Source: JAZKDW01 sp040387375 (GTDB lineage Bacteria; Pseudomonadota; Gammaproteobacteria; Burkholderiales; Burkholderiaceae_D). Taken from it: a DNA stretch of 64,000 nucleotides. The notes beneath the pieces were generated by a model. That model was not told the origin of the DNA and did no database searches. It saw only the letters and a program-made list of their open reading frames with translations. A program made the position numbers and the translations under genes. The stretch lies in the NCBI GenBank assembly GCA_040387375.1, contig JAZKDW010000006.1:6200-70199 (forward strand), read 5' to 3'. Within the stretch, counting starts at the first letter, position 1; every line of letters begins with the position of its first letter. Of this stretch, positions 44,016 to 53,139 are shown in pieces.

Positions 44016-44552
44016 TTAGATCGTTTTCGCCACCGACAAGCCGACCGGATTATTCGACGTCGTGCCCATCTGCACATCGCCGGCCAGTTGGCCGCCTTCT
44101 TCCACCACCAGCTTGCCGTAGCGGATCTTGCCGGAGACCTTGCCTGTCGAGTAAATCACCAGCTTGTCACGGACAGTCAGTTCACCGTCGAATTCACCGC
44201 GGATTTCCGCGATATCGATTTCAGCCGAGCCTTTGAATGCACCGCTTTCAGCAATCTGAATCACGCGCGAATCCATCGTGGCTTCTACCCGGCCTTCAAC
44301 CACGAGCGTGTCGCAATCGGTGATCTCAACGCCCTTGAGCTTTATATTGGGCCCGACGATCAGCTTGCTGCCGACTTCATTCGTGCTCGATGCCGAGGAA
44401 GACGATTGAGAATTGACAGCATTGCTAGCCGAAGGAGGAGTGGCCTTGGGCACAGCAGACGTGCCATTCAATGAAGAGGAGCCGGTGGTGCTCAGCGGCG
44501 GATTGGGGGTATTGGTGTCACGCTTGCCAAAAAGCGTTTCGGATCGCAGCAT
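44016..44552 (-). CDS. Bactofilin (polymer-forming cytoskeletal protein)
   Basis: A 178-residue protein with a Ser/Pro/Asn-rich disordered N-terminus (about 1-60) and a right-handed beta-helix bactofilin domain (about 62-165). The domain shows the repeating pattern seen in TLVVEGRVEATMDSRVIQIAESG, FKGSAEIDIAEIRGEFDGELTV and GKVSGKIRYGKLVVEEGGQLAGDV. Bactofilins polymerise without nucleotide and place cell-wall or polarity factors. GGAGAAAAC precedes the ATG. It stands alone, with no peptidase partner adjacent. Confidence 0.95.
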   Translation of the reverse strand: MLRSETLFGKRDTNTPNPPLSTTGSSSLNGTSAVPKATPPSASNAVNSQSSSSASSTNEVGSKLIVGPNIKLKGVEITDCDTLVVEGRVEATMDSRVIQIAESGAFKGSAEIDIAEIRGEFDGELTVRDKLVIYSTGKVSGKIRYGKLVVEEGGQLAGDVQMGTTSNNPVGLSVAKTI

Positions 44553-44985
44553 GTTTTCTCCAGAAAAATATAATAAGGTGCTAGTGGCTCACTTGGCAAA
44601 AACCTACGCTTAAAAGCCCGTCTTTTTGCCCCATGCGTCGTTGCCAATCCTCGCGACAGAGAGAAAATTGGCGCCTTGCCTGACCCAAAAAGCCATCGCT
44701 TTTTTTCGCGAAGTTGAATGCCTGGTGACCCACCATGACGTGATAGCTTGTGTTTAATGAATATGCTTCAACGTTCGATGTGGATCGTGTCGTTACGATA
44801 ACGCAATGCTTAAAAACATTTGCGTCGAAATTCGCGGCGACACGCCGTAAGCGGCAACAGAATTGCGAACTCAACCGTTGGTGTGCAGCAATTCCAAAAA
44901 GTTCCAATACGGTTACACTTTATAAAAAAAATGCCTGCGCTTTACTCGGAATATTAACCTTCTTCGCACAGACCACGGATAAAAA
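44553..44985. other. Gene-free stretch of 433 bp
   Basis: No convincing gene. A 108-codon minus-strand frame (44581-44907) has no ribosome site and no recognisable sequence. The region must hold the promoters of the divergent bactofilin and reductase genes. Confidence 0.5.
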
Positions 44986-46017
44986 ATGCATTCCCCTGCC
45001 CTCACGAATCAACAATTTCGCCTTGCCGCGCGTCCTCACGGACTCCCAAAAACCAGCGACTGGGAGATCACATCCGAGTCCGTGCGTGACCTCGCCGATG
45101 GCGAGATCCTGGTGAAGGTCTTGTACCTGTCGCTCGATCCGGCGATGCGTGGCTGGATGAACGAAGGCAAGTCCTATATTCGTCCGGTGGCAATCGGCGA
45201 AGTCATGCGCGCCGGTGGCATCGGCAAGGTGGAAGCGTCGCGATCGTCCGCCTTTTCCGTTGGCGACATTGTGTCAGGCGGCACGGGCGTACAACGTTAT
45301 TGGGTCGGCCCGGCCAACGACAAGGCGGCTGCATTTTACAAGCTTGATCCGGCGATAGCGCCGCTGCCCACCTATTTGAATACACTCGGCATGCCGGGCA
45401 TGACCGCGTATTTTGGCCTGCTCGAGGTAGGCTTGCCAAAAGCGGGTGAAACAGTGGTGGTCTCCGGTGCGGCCGGCGCTGTCGGGCAGACCGTGGGCCA
45501 GATCGCGAAGCAGAAAGGCTGCCGTGTTGTTGGCATAGCAGGCGGCAAGGACAAATGTGAATTTGTCGTCAATGAACTGGGCTTCGATGCCTGCATCGAT
45601 TACAAAAATGAATCCGTCAAGGATGGGTTGAAAAACCATTGCGCCAGGGGCGTCGATATCTATTTCGATAATGTCGGCGGCGATATCCTCGATACCGTGC
45701 TGACCCGCCTCAATCTGAAAGCCCGCGTCATCATCTGCGGCGCCATCTCGCAATACAATACCACCACTGCCGTCAAGGGACCGGCGAATTACCTGTCGCT
45801 GCTGGTCAATCGCGCAAGGATGGAAGGCATCGTCGTATTCGATTATGCCGACCGCTACCATATTGGCGCCGCGCAGATGGCGCAATGGATGAAAGAAGGC
45901 AGCCTCAAATCGCGCGAAGATATTGTTGAAGGATTCGACAATTTTCCGGATGCGTTATTGATGCTGTTTGAAGGACGGAATTTTGGCAAGCTGGTGTTGC
46001 AGGTCGCAGAGCTCTAG
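44986..46017 (+). CDS. NADP-dependent medium-chain reductase (CurA/PTGR type)
   Basis: A 343-residue zinc-free MDR enzyme: LYLSLDPAMRGWMN near the N-terminus, the NADP site SGAAGAVGQTVGQIAKQKGCRVVG, VDIYFDNVGGDILD and ICGAISQYN. This set is typical of leukotriene B4/curcumin reductases, which reduce activated C=C bonds of enones. The protein is cytosolic. The start lies just after a short A-rich leader. No operon partner is evident. Confidence 0.93.
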   Translation: MHSPALTNQQFRLAARPHGLPKTSDWEITSESVRDLADGEILVKVLYLSLDPAMRGWMNEGKSYIRPVAIGEVMRAGGIGKVEASRSSAFSVGDIVSGGTGVQRYWVGPANDKAAAFYKLDPAIAPLPTYLNTLGMPGMTAYFGLLEVGLPKAGETVVVSGAAGAVGQTVGQIAKQKGCRVVGIAGGKDKCEFVVNELGFDACIDYKNESVKDGLKNHCARGVDIYFDNVGGDILDTVLTRLNLKARVIICGAISQYNTTTAVKGPANYLSLLVNRARMEGIVVFDYADRYHIGAAQMAQWMKEGSLKSREDIVEGFDNFPDALLMLFEGRNFGKLVLQVAEL

Positions 46018-46141
46018 TCTCACGCAAAATACGGAGCGATTTACAACGGTTTTCTGCCGCCTGGCGTGGCTCGATTGACATTCTCCTGTGCGCACTTCAT
46101 GTTTGATAGTTGCATAAACAACAAACAAAACAGGAGAAAAC

Positions 46142-47236
46142 ATGGGCAGCTCAGAAGCCTTCACACCGGTTGTCGAGATGGAGGCGGACACCGGTCATCC
46201 GCCACCACTGGAACGGTTCGTTTTTACCGGCAGCGGCAGCGAGTACTTCCGGATCTGGATTGTCAATTTACTGCTGACCATCCTGACCCTGGGGATTTAT
46301 TCCGCATGGGCGAAGGTGCGCAGGACACGTTATTTTTACGATAGCACCCGACTCGCCAATTCCAGTTTTGACTATCACGGCAACCCGATCGCGATTTTAA
46401 AAGGGCGCCTGGTCGCCGTGGCATTTATTTTTGCCTACAATTTGGCTTTCAATGTGTCGATGACGCTGGGTTTTACGCTGATGGGAGTTCTCGTGCTGCT
46501 CTCGCCGTGGCTATTATGGAAAAGCATGCAGTTCAAACTTTATAATTCGAGCTATCGTGGCATTCGTTTTGGTTTTCGCGGCACGGCCGGCAGAGCCTAT
46601 CTGGCCTTACTATTATTTCCCCTTCTTGCCTTGTTCAGCCTTTTTCTTGCGGCTCCGCTCGCACATCAACGGCTAAAACAATTCCAGCATGGCGAAAGCC
46701 GGTTTGGCGCCACACATTTCTCCTTTCATGGCACGGTGGGCAATTTCTACAAGGTCTACCTGATTGGATTGCTGATCGCAATTACCGGTGTGATCATTTT
46801 CGGCGCGCTATTGGCAATGACGCTCACAGGTGGATATAAAAGCGGCGCAATCACGCCCTTCAGCAAAGCGTTTTACGGCATGATTGCCATCTTTTACATT
46901 TGTATTAATGCATGGATGTTCCTGCTGTTCCCGATTTTCCTGACCATGATTCAGAATCTGATCTGGAACAAGACCCGACTCGGCGAACATCAGTTCCAAA
47001 GCGAAATGAAATGGGGCAGGATGGCATTCATCATGATCACCAATATCATCGGCGTCGTTCTGACCCTCGGTTTATTCATGCCTTTTGCACAAATCCGCTC
47101 GATGAAATACCGCATTGAATCGATGTCACTGCTGCCCGCCAGCAGCCTGGACAACTTCATTGCGGATACGCAGGCCATCACGTCGGCGACCGGCGAAGGC
47201 ATGGCCGACATGCTCGATTTTGATCTTTCCCTGTAA
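46142..47236 (+). CDS. yjgN: YjgN-like membrane protein (DUF898)
   Basis: A 364-residue integral membrane protein with repeated DUF898 units, each holding a G-x-x-x-x-Y/F-F motif: FTGSGSEYFRIWIVNLLLTILTLGIY, and later FRGTAGRAY and FHGTVGNFYK. About seven hydrophobic helices are visible. Function unknown; E. coli yjgN is the namesake. AGGAG before the ATG fixes the start. The M48 peptidase gene follows by 6 bp, and the yjgN-M48 peptidase pairing suggests a shared envelope role. Confidence 0.93.
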   Translation: MGSSEAFTPVVEMEADTGHPPPLERFVFTGSGSEYFRIWIVNLLLTILTLGIYSAWAKVRRTRYFYDSTRLANSSFDYHGNPIAILKGRLVAVAFIFAYNLAFNVSMTLGFTLMGVLVLLSPWLLWKSMQFKLYNSSYRGIRFGFRGTAGRAYLALLLFPLLALFSLFLAAPLAHQRLKQFQHGESRFGATHFSFHGTVGNFYKVYLIGLLIAITGVIIFGALLAMTLTGGYKSGAITPFSKAFYGMIAIFYICINAWMFLLFPIFLTMIQNLIWNKTRLGEHQFQSEMKWGRMAFIMITNIIGVVLTLGLFMPFAQIRSMKYRIESMSLLPASSLDNFIADTQAITSATGEGMADMLDFDLSL

Positions 47237-47242
47237 TTTTTA

Positions 47243-48226
47243 ATGCGCATCCCCGCACTCTACTTCGACGGAAAAACTTCGAGACAATACGCCGTCGACC
47301 TGTCAGTCGAAGCGGGCATTGCCTCGATCAGCGGTGATGCCGAACGCGATTGCCCGGTCGTCGAATTGAGGGTTTCCGAGCGCGGACGCAATGTGGCGCG
47401 CAAGGTCACCTTTCCGGACGGCGCCTATCTTGAAATACTCGATAACAATGGGTTCAATGCACTGCTGCTCGCGAGCGGCCATCAGGATTCGCTGGTGGTG
47501 CGAATGCAGCAGAGCTGGCGCGGCACCGTCATCGCGTGCTTCGCCACCGTGGCTGTTCTGATTGCCGCCTACCTCTACGGCTTGCCGGCCGCAGCGAAAA
47601 CAATCGCCTTCGCCCTCCCGGAAAAAGTCGAACGCGCCGTGGGCGGCGGCACGCTTGAATTTCTCGACAAGCATGTGCTGTCCCCTTCCGAACTTCCCGG
47701 CGAGCGGCAAAACGCGATCGTCAGCCGCTTCAAGGCGATGGCGCCGGCGAGGGAGGGAGTGCCGGCCTACGAGATTCTTTTCCGGAAAAGCAAAATTGGT
47801 CCAAACGCATTTGCCCTGCCGTCAGGACAAATCGTATTGACGGATGAGATCGTGAGCCTGCTCGACGACGACGACGCGGTATCCGGTGTGCTGGCGCATG
47901 AACTGGGCCATTTGCATGAGCGCCATCTGATGCAGCGCATTATCCAGAGTTCCGCAATCGCCGCCGCGGCCACGGCGCTGTTTGGTGATGTATCGGGCCT
48001 GGTTGCCGGCATTCCGACGTTGATGCTCGACCTGAAATATTCGCGCGACGCCGAGCGTGAAGCCGACGACTACGCGGTCGCAATGCTGAAGGCGAATGGG
48101 ATTGCGTTGTCGAAGCTGACTCTGGTATTTGACAAGCTTGGTGAAAAATCCGGCGACTCGTCTCCGTATTTATCGAGCCATCCGCCGGCCGGGGAACGTA
48201 ATGCGCGCATCCGCCACGCCCAATAA
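47243..48226 (+). CDS. M48-family membrane metallopeptidase
   Basis: A 327-residue protein: a small N-terminal beta domain (1-85), one transmembrane helix (about 92-113), then a zinc peptidase with VLAHELGHLHERH (HExxH), the third ligand region SRDAEREADDYAV, and a conserved SSHPPAGERNARI near the C-terminus. The family (HtpX/Oma1-like) degrades misfolded membrane or periplasmic proteins. It is cotranscribed with yjgN and followed by a strong terminator. Confidence 0.94.
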   Translation: MRIPALYFDGKTSRQYAVDLSVEAGIASISGDAERDCPVVELRVSERGRNVARKVTFPDGAYLEILDNNGFNALLLASGHQDSLVVRMQQSWRGTVIACFATVAVLIAAYLYGLPAAAKTIAFALPEKVERAVGGGTLEFLDKHVLSPSELPGERQNAIVSRFKAMAPAREGVPAYEILFRKSKIGPNAFALPSGQIVLTDEIVSLLDDDDAVSGVLAHELGHLHERHLMQRIIQSSAIAAAATALFGDVSGLVAGIPTLMLDLKYSRDAEREADDYAVAMLKANGIALSKLTLVFDKLGEKSGDSSPYLSSHPPAGERNARIRHAQ

Positions 48227-48258
48227 AAAAGCGCTGCGGAATTTTGCAGCGCTTTTTT
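48225..48258. terminator. Bidirectional terminator between M48 gene and efp
   Basis: AAAAAAGCGCTGC (48225-48237) pairs perfectly with GCAGCGCTTTTTT (48246-48258). It overlaps the M48 stop codon region and serves efp from the other side. Confidence 0.95.
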
Positions 48259-48282
48259 CCAGGCACACGGATGTGCGTTTTA

Positions 48283-48840
48283 TTACTTGCTGCGGCTCTT
48301 GTACTCGCCGGTGCGGGTATCGATCTCGATCTTGTCGCCCTGCTCGACGAACAGCGGAACCGGGATGTTGAAGCCGGTTGCAATTTTTGCAGGCTTCAAG
48401 ACCTTGCCGGAGGTGTCGCCCTTTACGGCCGGTTCAGTGTAAGTCACTTCGCGAACGACAGTGGTCGGCAAATCAACCGAGATTGCTTTCTCGTTATAAA
48501 ACACGATTTCGCAAGCCATGCCATCCTGCAGATAATTGATGGCATCGCCCAGGTTCTCGCCTTCGACTTCATACTGGTTGTAGTCACCGTCCATGAAGAC
48601 ATACAGCGGATCGGCGAAGTACGAGTAGGTCGCCTCCTTGCGGTCCAGCGTCACCACATCGAATTTATCATCCGCGCGATAGACCGACTCCAATCCTGCT
48701 TCGGTCAACAGGTTTTTCATCTTCATCTTGACGACGGAAGAATTGCGGCCGGACTTGGTGTATTCGGTTTTAAGGACAACCATCGGCTCGCCAGCAACCA
48801 TGACGACGTTGCCAACGCGGATTTCTTGTGCGGTTTTCAT
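48283..48840 (-). CDS. efp: Elongation factor P, Arg32 type
   Basis: A 185-residue EF-P with three beta-barrel domains. The tip of domain I is KSGRNSS with Arg at residue 32 in place of the lysine used by EpmA. This Arg is the site rhamnosylated by EarP, whose gene lies directly upstream on the same strand (117 bp). EF-P relieves stalling at polyproline. The C-terminus EIDTRTGEYKSR is typical. The modification is inferred from residue and neighbour, not seen directly. Confidence 0.97.
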   Translation of the reverse strand: MKTAQEIRVGNVVMVAGEPMVVLKTEYTKSGRNSSVVKMKMKNLLTEAGLESVYRADDKFDVVTLDRKEATYSYFADPLYVFMDGDYNQYEVEGENLGDAINYLQDGMACEIVFYNEKAISVDLPTTVVREVTYTEPAVKGDTSGKVLKPAKIATGFNIPVPLFVEQGDKIEIDTRTGEYKSRSK

Positions 48841-48957
48841 AGCGTGATATGCGTAAAAAAGTGGGGGGACTGAGTTCTGTCAATCATCTGCGGCTTGCCG
48901 ACTGCGTCGCAAGCACGCGGCTGATGAGCGCGTCTAATAAAAATAAAGCCTCGTATT

Positions 48958-50106
48958 TTAACCGATTTTTTTAATGAACTGGACCAAGTTCGACGCCAGG
49001 TCGCCATTGCGTTGCAGTTCACGCGTCCACCCCGCCATGTGGGAGGTCCATTGCGGCAGCAAAGACCGCAGCCGCGGCCATTGCGGTGCCTGCAAGGCGC
49101 TGCCATTCCACGCTTGCCATGTTGCAGAGACCAGCGGCGCCAGATCGTTCGGCATGCCGGCCGTATGCCGGTCCAGCAGCGCATCCAGCTTGATCCGATG
49201 TGCGTCCTCTTGTTGCGGATAGATCTGCCAGATGAACGGCCGCCCGGCCCATTGGGCTCGCACCAGTGAATCCTCCCCTCGGACAAAGTTCAGCTCACAG
49301 GACCATAACAATTTGTCGTAGTCGGGCTGATCCAGGAACGGCACCACCTGCACCGTCAGGCCGCCGCGGGTCGCAGCCGCCCCGACAGTTGCCGGCATGC
49401 GCAAAAACGCGCTGACGGCATCGGTCGCCACGCCCTGCGGCACCAGACACAAAACGGGCAGGGTATCCGCCTGCCAGGCATCGAAGAATGTCTCCACCGG
49501 CGCGCTCGGATAGCAGAACAGCGATACCATGCACGCGCCTGCAAGCGGCCGCACGCCGATATTCTCAAGAAAACCGGCAACTGCCTGCGGATCATTCTGG
49601 AAAGCGGTGCGGCGCACGCTGACATCGCGCTCCATTAACAAACCACCTGTCTTGTCTGAAAAGCCAGGAAAGAAAAAATATTTGACCAGCGGCAGCGACG
49701 GATACAAGGATTGCATTTCGTGGCAGCCCTCGACCCAGGGCTCCGCACTCAGGTATTCCAGGTTGATCCAGACCGGCCGGGGTTCGCACGCTGCCATGGC
49801 GGCAATATACGACGCCGGCAACTGGCAACCGAACGCTTCAATGACGACATCGGCAACACTTTCCGGCTGCTTCGGCGGGGAAATTTCCCGCCAATGCCTG
49901 ATTGTCACCCCCTGCATTTGCTGCCATTCAAGCAGCGGGTCGATCCCGGCACAGATTTTGTGAAAGCTTGTCAGGTCATCGACCCATAGGGTCACCTTCA
50001 ATGCGTAGTCATTGACGAGCTGGCGCGACAAGCGCCAGCAAACGCCGATATCACCGAAGTTATCGACGACACGGCAAAAGAGATCGATATTTCTGTTAAA
50101 AGCCAT
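48958..50106 (-). CDS. earP: EF-P arginine rhamnosyltransferase EarP
   Basis: A 382-residue GT-B-fold glycosyltransferase (formerly DUF2331). The N-terminal DNFGDIGVCWRL carries the two catalytic-site Asp (D15, D19), and the C-terminal domain has NFVRGEDSLVRAQWAGRPFIWQIYPQ, which binds dTDP. EarP transfers L-rhamnose from dTDP-rhamnose to Arg32 of EF-P. Its location beside an Arg32 efp supports the call. It is divergent from the histidine kinase gene. Confidence 0.96.
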   Translation of the reverse strand: MAFNRNIDLFCRVVDNFGDIGVCWRLSRQLVNDYALKVTLWVDDLTSFHKICAGIDPLLEWQQMQGVTIRHWREISPPKQPESVADVVIEAFGCQLPASYIAAMAACEPRPVWINLEYLSAEPWVEGCHEMQSLYPSLPLVKYFFFPGFSDKTGGLLMERDVSVRRTAFQNDPQAVAGFLENIGVRPLAGACMVSLFCYPSAPVETFFDAWQADTLPVLCLVPQGVATDAVSAFLRMPATVGAAATRGGLTVQVVPFLDQPDYDKLLWSCELNFVRGEDSLVRAQWAGRPFIWQIYPQQEDAHRIKLDALLDRHTAGMPNDLAPLVSATWQAWNGSALQAPQWPRLRSLLPQWTSHMAGWTRELQRNGDLASNLVQFIKKIG

Positions 50107-50242
50107 TGGGTGTGATTATCGCATTGGTCAAGATGCAAGGCAGTCATGCAATCACCGCATTTTGCCACCGCTTGAAGCGCTTCGTTTTGTCATATTTTTT
50201 ATTACTTATGGTAAATTCTTGGGAATTACAAATTTCAACATC

Positions 50243-51388
50243 ATGCGCATACAAACCATCGACAATCTTGAAGCTTTGGCAACGCTAATCGTCCAGCAGC
50301 GCGATAGTCTTCTTGCTGGCTGGCGCAATCAGGTTCGACAGCTGCCTTCGGCCAGGAACCTTGATACGCCTACCCTGAACGACCATATTCCGGGTTTGCT
50401 GGATGAATTGGTGCGCGCACTGCAGTTACCGACTGACGATACCATTCCAGAAGCGCACGCCGGCGGTACGCCACTGAAGCATGGCGTGCAAAGGCTGGAA
50501 GACGGTTTTGAAATTGATGAAGTCGTCGCCGAATACAATATTTTGCGTGGCTGTATTCATGATCTGGCGACCAGCAACAATATCAACCTGCAAGGCAAAC
50601 CCTTTCACATCATCAATCTCGTGCTCGATGAAGCAATCGGTGTCGCCGCGCAGACATATGCAACCTACAAGGCGCTCGACATTCAGCGCCGCAGGGAAGA
50701 ATACCTGGCATTTGTCGCGCACGACCTGCGCACGCCGCTGAGTGCGATTTCACTGGCGACCCGCGTGCTTGAACTCACGCTAGCCGACGGCAACAAGACG
50801 GTGGAAACGCGCAAGATGCTCAATACCCTGCACCGGAATGTACAACACCTGTCTGCCCTGGTAGGCAAGGTCCTGGAAGAAAACATCAACCTTCAGACAG
50901 AACTCGGCATCAGGCTGGAGCGCCGCGAGCTGGACTTGTGGCCGATGGTTGAAGCGCTCATTCATGACCTGCATCCGCTCAGCGGCAGCGACAGTACCAA
51001 GCTGCTCAACAATATTCCCGAAGATCTGGTGGTATATGCGGACGCCAATCTCCTGCGCCGTGTGTTCCAGAACCTGATCGCCAATGCCATCAGGTTTACA
51101 CCGCGCGGCGAGGTGGTCATTTCAGCGGAAATGACCACTTCCGATGGTTCGGTTGAATGCCGGGTCACGGACAACGGTGCAGGAATCCCCGAAGATCAGA
51201 TCGGCAGCATATTCGAAAAATATGAGAGTGATGGCTCGGAAGGAGGCCTGGGTTTGGGCCTGGCGATCTTCAAGTCATTCATTGAAGCACACGATGGAAC
51301 GGTGACGGTGGAAAGCAAGGAAGGATACGGCTCGACATTCCGCTTCACCCTTCCCGCGCGAAAAACGGAAAAACCTGCCGCCGCTTGA
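50243..51388 (+). CDS. Sensor histidine kinase with RsbRD-like N-terminal domain
   Basis: A soluble kinase of 381 residues. The N-terminal helical region (about 1-140; LEALATLIVQQRDSLLAGWR, LLDELVRAL, IDEVVAEYNILRGCI) resembles the RsbRD_N sensor fold. It is followed by HisKA (FVAHDLRTPLSAIS, His160) and an ATPase domain (FQNLIANAIRF, TDNGAGIP, GLGLGLAIFKSF). No membrane segment is seen, so it senses a cytosolic cue or a haem/gas ligand. No partner regulator lies adjacent. An in-frame start at 50012 would extend into the divergent earP and is rejected. Confidence 0.9.
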   Translation: MRIQTIDNLEALATLIVQQRDSLLAGWRNQVRQLPSARNLDTPTLNDHIPGLLDELVRALQLPTDDTIPEAHAGGTPLKHGVQRLEDGFEIDEVVAEYNILRGCIHDLATSNNINLQGKPFHIINLVLDEAIGVAAQTYATYKALDIQRRREEYLAFVAHDLRTPLSAISLATRVLELTLADGNKTVETRKMLNTLHRNVQHLSALVGKVLEENINLQTELGIRLERRELDLWPMVEALIHDLHPLSGSDSTKLLNNIPEDLVVYADANLLRRVFQNLIANAIRFTPRGEVVISAEMTTSDGSVECRVTDNGAGIPEDQIGSIFEKYESDGSEGGLGLGLAIFKSFIEAHDGTVTVESKEGYGSTFRFTLPARKTEKPAAA

Positions 51389-51395
51389 ATCAGAA

Positions 51396-51417
51396 AGGCT
51401 TTGCGCGCGCAAAGCCT
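51396..51417. terminator. Palindromic hairpin between convergent genes
   Basis: A perfect 22-bp palindrome (AGGCTTTGC arms, GCGC centre), 8 bp after the kinase stop and 20 bp from the SDR stop. There is no T-run, so it is a probable weak terminator. Confidence 0.65.
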
Positions 51418-51436
51418 GTCCCTCACTCAACCAGCC

Positions 51437-52180
51437 TTAACGGTAAAGCTGACCCCCATCAAGATTGATGACGGTCCCGCTGAGATATCCGCACAGCGGC
51501 GAACATCCGAACACCGCAAGATGGGCGACTTCCTCAGGCTCCATCAGCCTGCCGAACGGCAGCGCGGCACGAATCTTTTCCAGCTTGTCGGGCGTGTGCA
51601 GATGAACGATGCGCTCCGTGCGGGTCGGCGAAGGATTGATGCCGAACACCCGCACGCCATGATCGGGGGACGCAGAACCAACGCCGTTGGTGAATGCGAT
51701 CAGCGCCGCATTGGCGGCACTTCCGCACACATACGCGTAGCGGTTAGCGACGCCGGCCATGCCAATGATATTGACGATCACACCCTGCCCGCGCGCTTCC
51801 ATGCGCGGCAGATATTCGCGTGTCAGGTTGATGTAGCCGTAGACTTTCAACTCCCATCCGGCGCGCCAGCGCGCATCGTCAACCGCTGTCAGGTCACCGC
51901 CGGGGATCGAGCCCGCGTTGTTGATCAAGATGTCGACGTCACCGACACGCTGCGCCAGGGACTGCGCGCCCTCCGCCGCTCCCAGGTCCATTGCCACGGT
52001 TTCGACCGTGACGCCGGTTTCGGATTTGATCGATGCTGCGGCTTGTTCAAGACCTTCCGCGCTGCGCGCTACCAGGATCGGCGACGCTCCTTCCCGCACG
52101 AACGACAGTGCGCAGGCGTAGCCGATACCCTTGGATGCGCCGGTAATCAGCACGCGCTTGCCCGTCAATTGCAAATCCAT
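51437..52180 (-). CDS. SDR-family oxidoreductase with non-canonical active site
   Basis: A 247-residue Rossmann-fold protein with the cofactor motif TGASKGIG, DILINNAGSIPGG and a C-terminal GTVINLDGGQLYR. The usual Ser-Tyr-x-x-x-Lys set is not found: the region reads NIIGMAGVANRYAYVCGSAANAAL, with Gly where Ser is expected and no Lys four residues after a Tyr. It is the last gene of the minus-strand catabolic operon, 43 bp after the deacetylase. It may be a variant dehydrogenase subfamily or a catalytically altered member. Confidence 0.88.
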   Translation of the reverse strand: MDLQLTGKRVLITGASKGIGYACALSFVREGASPILVARSAEGLEQAAASIKSETGVTVETVAMDLGAAEGAQSLAQRVGDVDILINNAGSIPGGDLTAVDDARWRAGWELKVYGYINLTREYLPRMEARGQGVIVNIIGMAGVANRYAYVCGSAANAALIAFTNGVGSASPDHGVRVFGINPSPTRTERIVHLHTPDKLEKIRAALPFGRLMEPEEVAHLAVFGCSPLCGYLSGTVINLDGGQLYR

Positions 52181-52223
52181 TGCAGCTCCTCTTTTGAAAT
52201 ATTCATGGTTTTTTTACAAACTG

Positions 52224-53105
52224 CTATTTTTCAGCGGGCACCTGCTCGCTATACCAATCTGCCACCTGGCTGCCGGTCATGAAACAAACATCAGGCGCCT
52301 CCATCAGCATGTCGAGCATTTTTTCGAAATAGGCAAATCGATGCGGTACCCCTATCAGGTGCGGATGCAAGCCCAGCGTCAGTACGCGCGGCAGTCCGGT
52401 CCGGACAATCTCGCGCTGGAACAACTCCAGCGTATTCGTCACCCGAAGCAGCATCTCCGGCGACGAATGTTTTTCAATCGCATAGATGATCGAATCATTC
52501 AGCTCGAGGTTATACGGCACCGACAGGATCGGGCCATGTTCGGACCGCATCCAGTTCGGCAGGTCGTCCACCACCCAGTCATACACATGGTCGACACCCG
52601 CCAGCTTGAGAACCTCCAGCGTCTCGTTCGATTCGCGCAAGCCGGGACTGAGCCAGCCGCGCGGCTTGACCCCGGTGAAGGCGCCGATCTTGGCCAGCGT
52701 CTGTGCAATGACTTCGGCCTCGCCACCGACGTGGTTCAGCGCTTTCTGATGCATGCCATGACCGATGAATTCCCAGCCCGCCTCATGCATGGCTTCCGCC
52801 GCGCGCGGATAGGCGTCGATCACGCCGGCGTTGAAGCTGGTGGCGGCCGGCAATCCGCGCGCCTTGATGGCATCTATCATGCGCGGCAGCCCGGCACGCA
52901 TGCCATAGTCGACCCAGCTGAAATTGGGCACATCGGGCACCGTCTCCTTGCCATGCGGTGGCGTGATGATGGTGCGCGGCATGGGTTGATCGAACTGCCA
53001 GTGCTCGACGTTGACCACCAGCTGCACCATGATCGGACCCGCTGCCGGCGCTTTCAGCGCCGGCCGTTCATTGGAAAAAAAATACGGAATGCGTGGATTT
53101 GCCAT
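52224..53105 (-). CDS. Polysaccharide-deacetylase-family hydrolase, PuuE-like
   Basis: A 293-residue NodB-homology protein: FSWVDYGMRAGLPRMIDAIKARGLPAATSFNAG, then WEFIGHGMHQKAL with a His-x3-His metal pair, RGWLSPGLRESNETL and a conserved TLGLHPHLIGVPHRF. This pattern fits the allantoinase (PuuE)/cyclic-imide-hydrolase-like branch rather than peptidoglycan deacetylases, and there is no signal peptide. In the operon context a cytosolic ring-opening or C-N hydrolase is likely. The ATG at 53105 is used; a longer frame from 53207 overlaps the upstream gene. Confidence 0.85.
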   Translation of the reverse strand: MANPRIPYFFSNERPALKAPAAGPIMVQLVVNVEHWQFDQPMPRTIITPPHGKETVPDVPNFSWVDYGMRAGLPRMIDAIKARGLPAATSFNAGVIDAYPRAAEAMHEAGWEFIGHGMHQKALNHVGGEAEVIAQTLAKIGAFTGVKPRGWLSPGLRESNETLEVLKLAGVDHVYDWVVDDLPNWMRSEHGPILSVPYNLELNDSIIYAIEKHSSPEMLLRVTNTLELFQREIVRTGLPRVLTLGLHPHLIGVPHRFAYFEKMLDMLMEAPDVCFMTGSQVADWYSEQVPAEK

Positions 53106-53139
53106 GACAGAGTGTCCTGTTCGAAAACGTCGGTTGATA

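Noticed and set aside
44581..44907. 108-codon minus-strand frame in the bactofilin-reductase gap
   Set aside because: No ribosome site, no family resemblance, and it would run into the divergent promoter region.
50012..50242. 77-codon N-terminal extension of the histidine kinase
   Set aside because: It overlaps the start of earP on the opposite strand and adds no recognisable domain.
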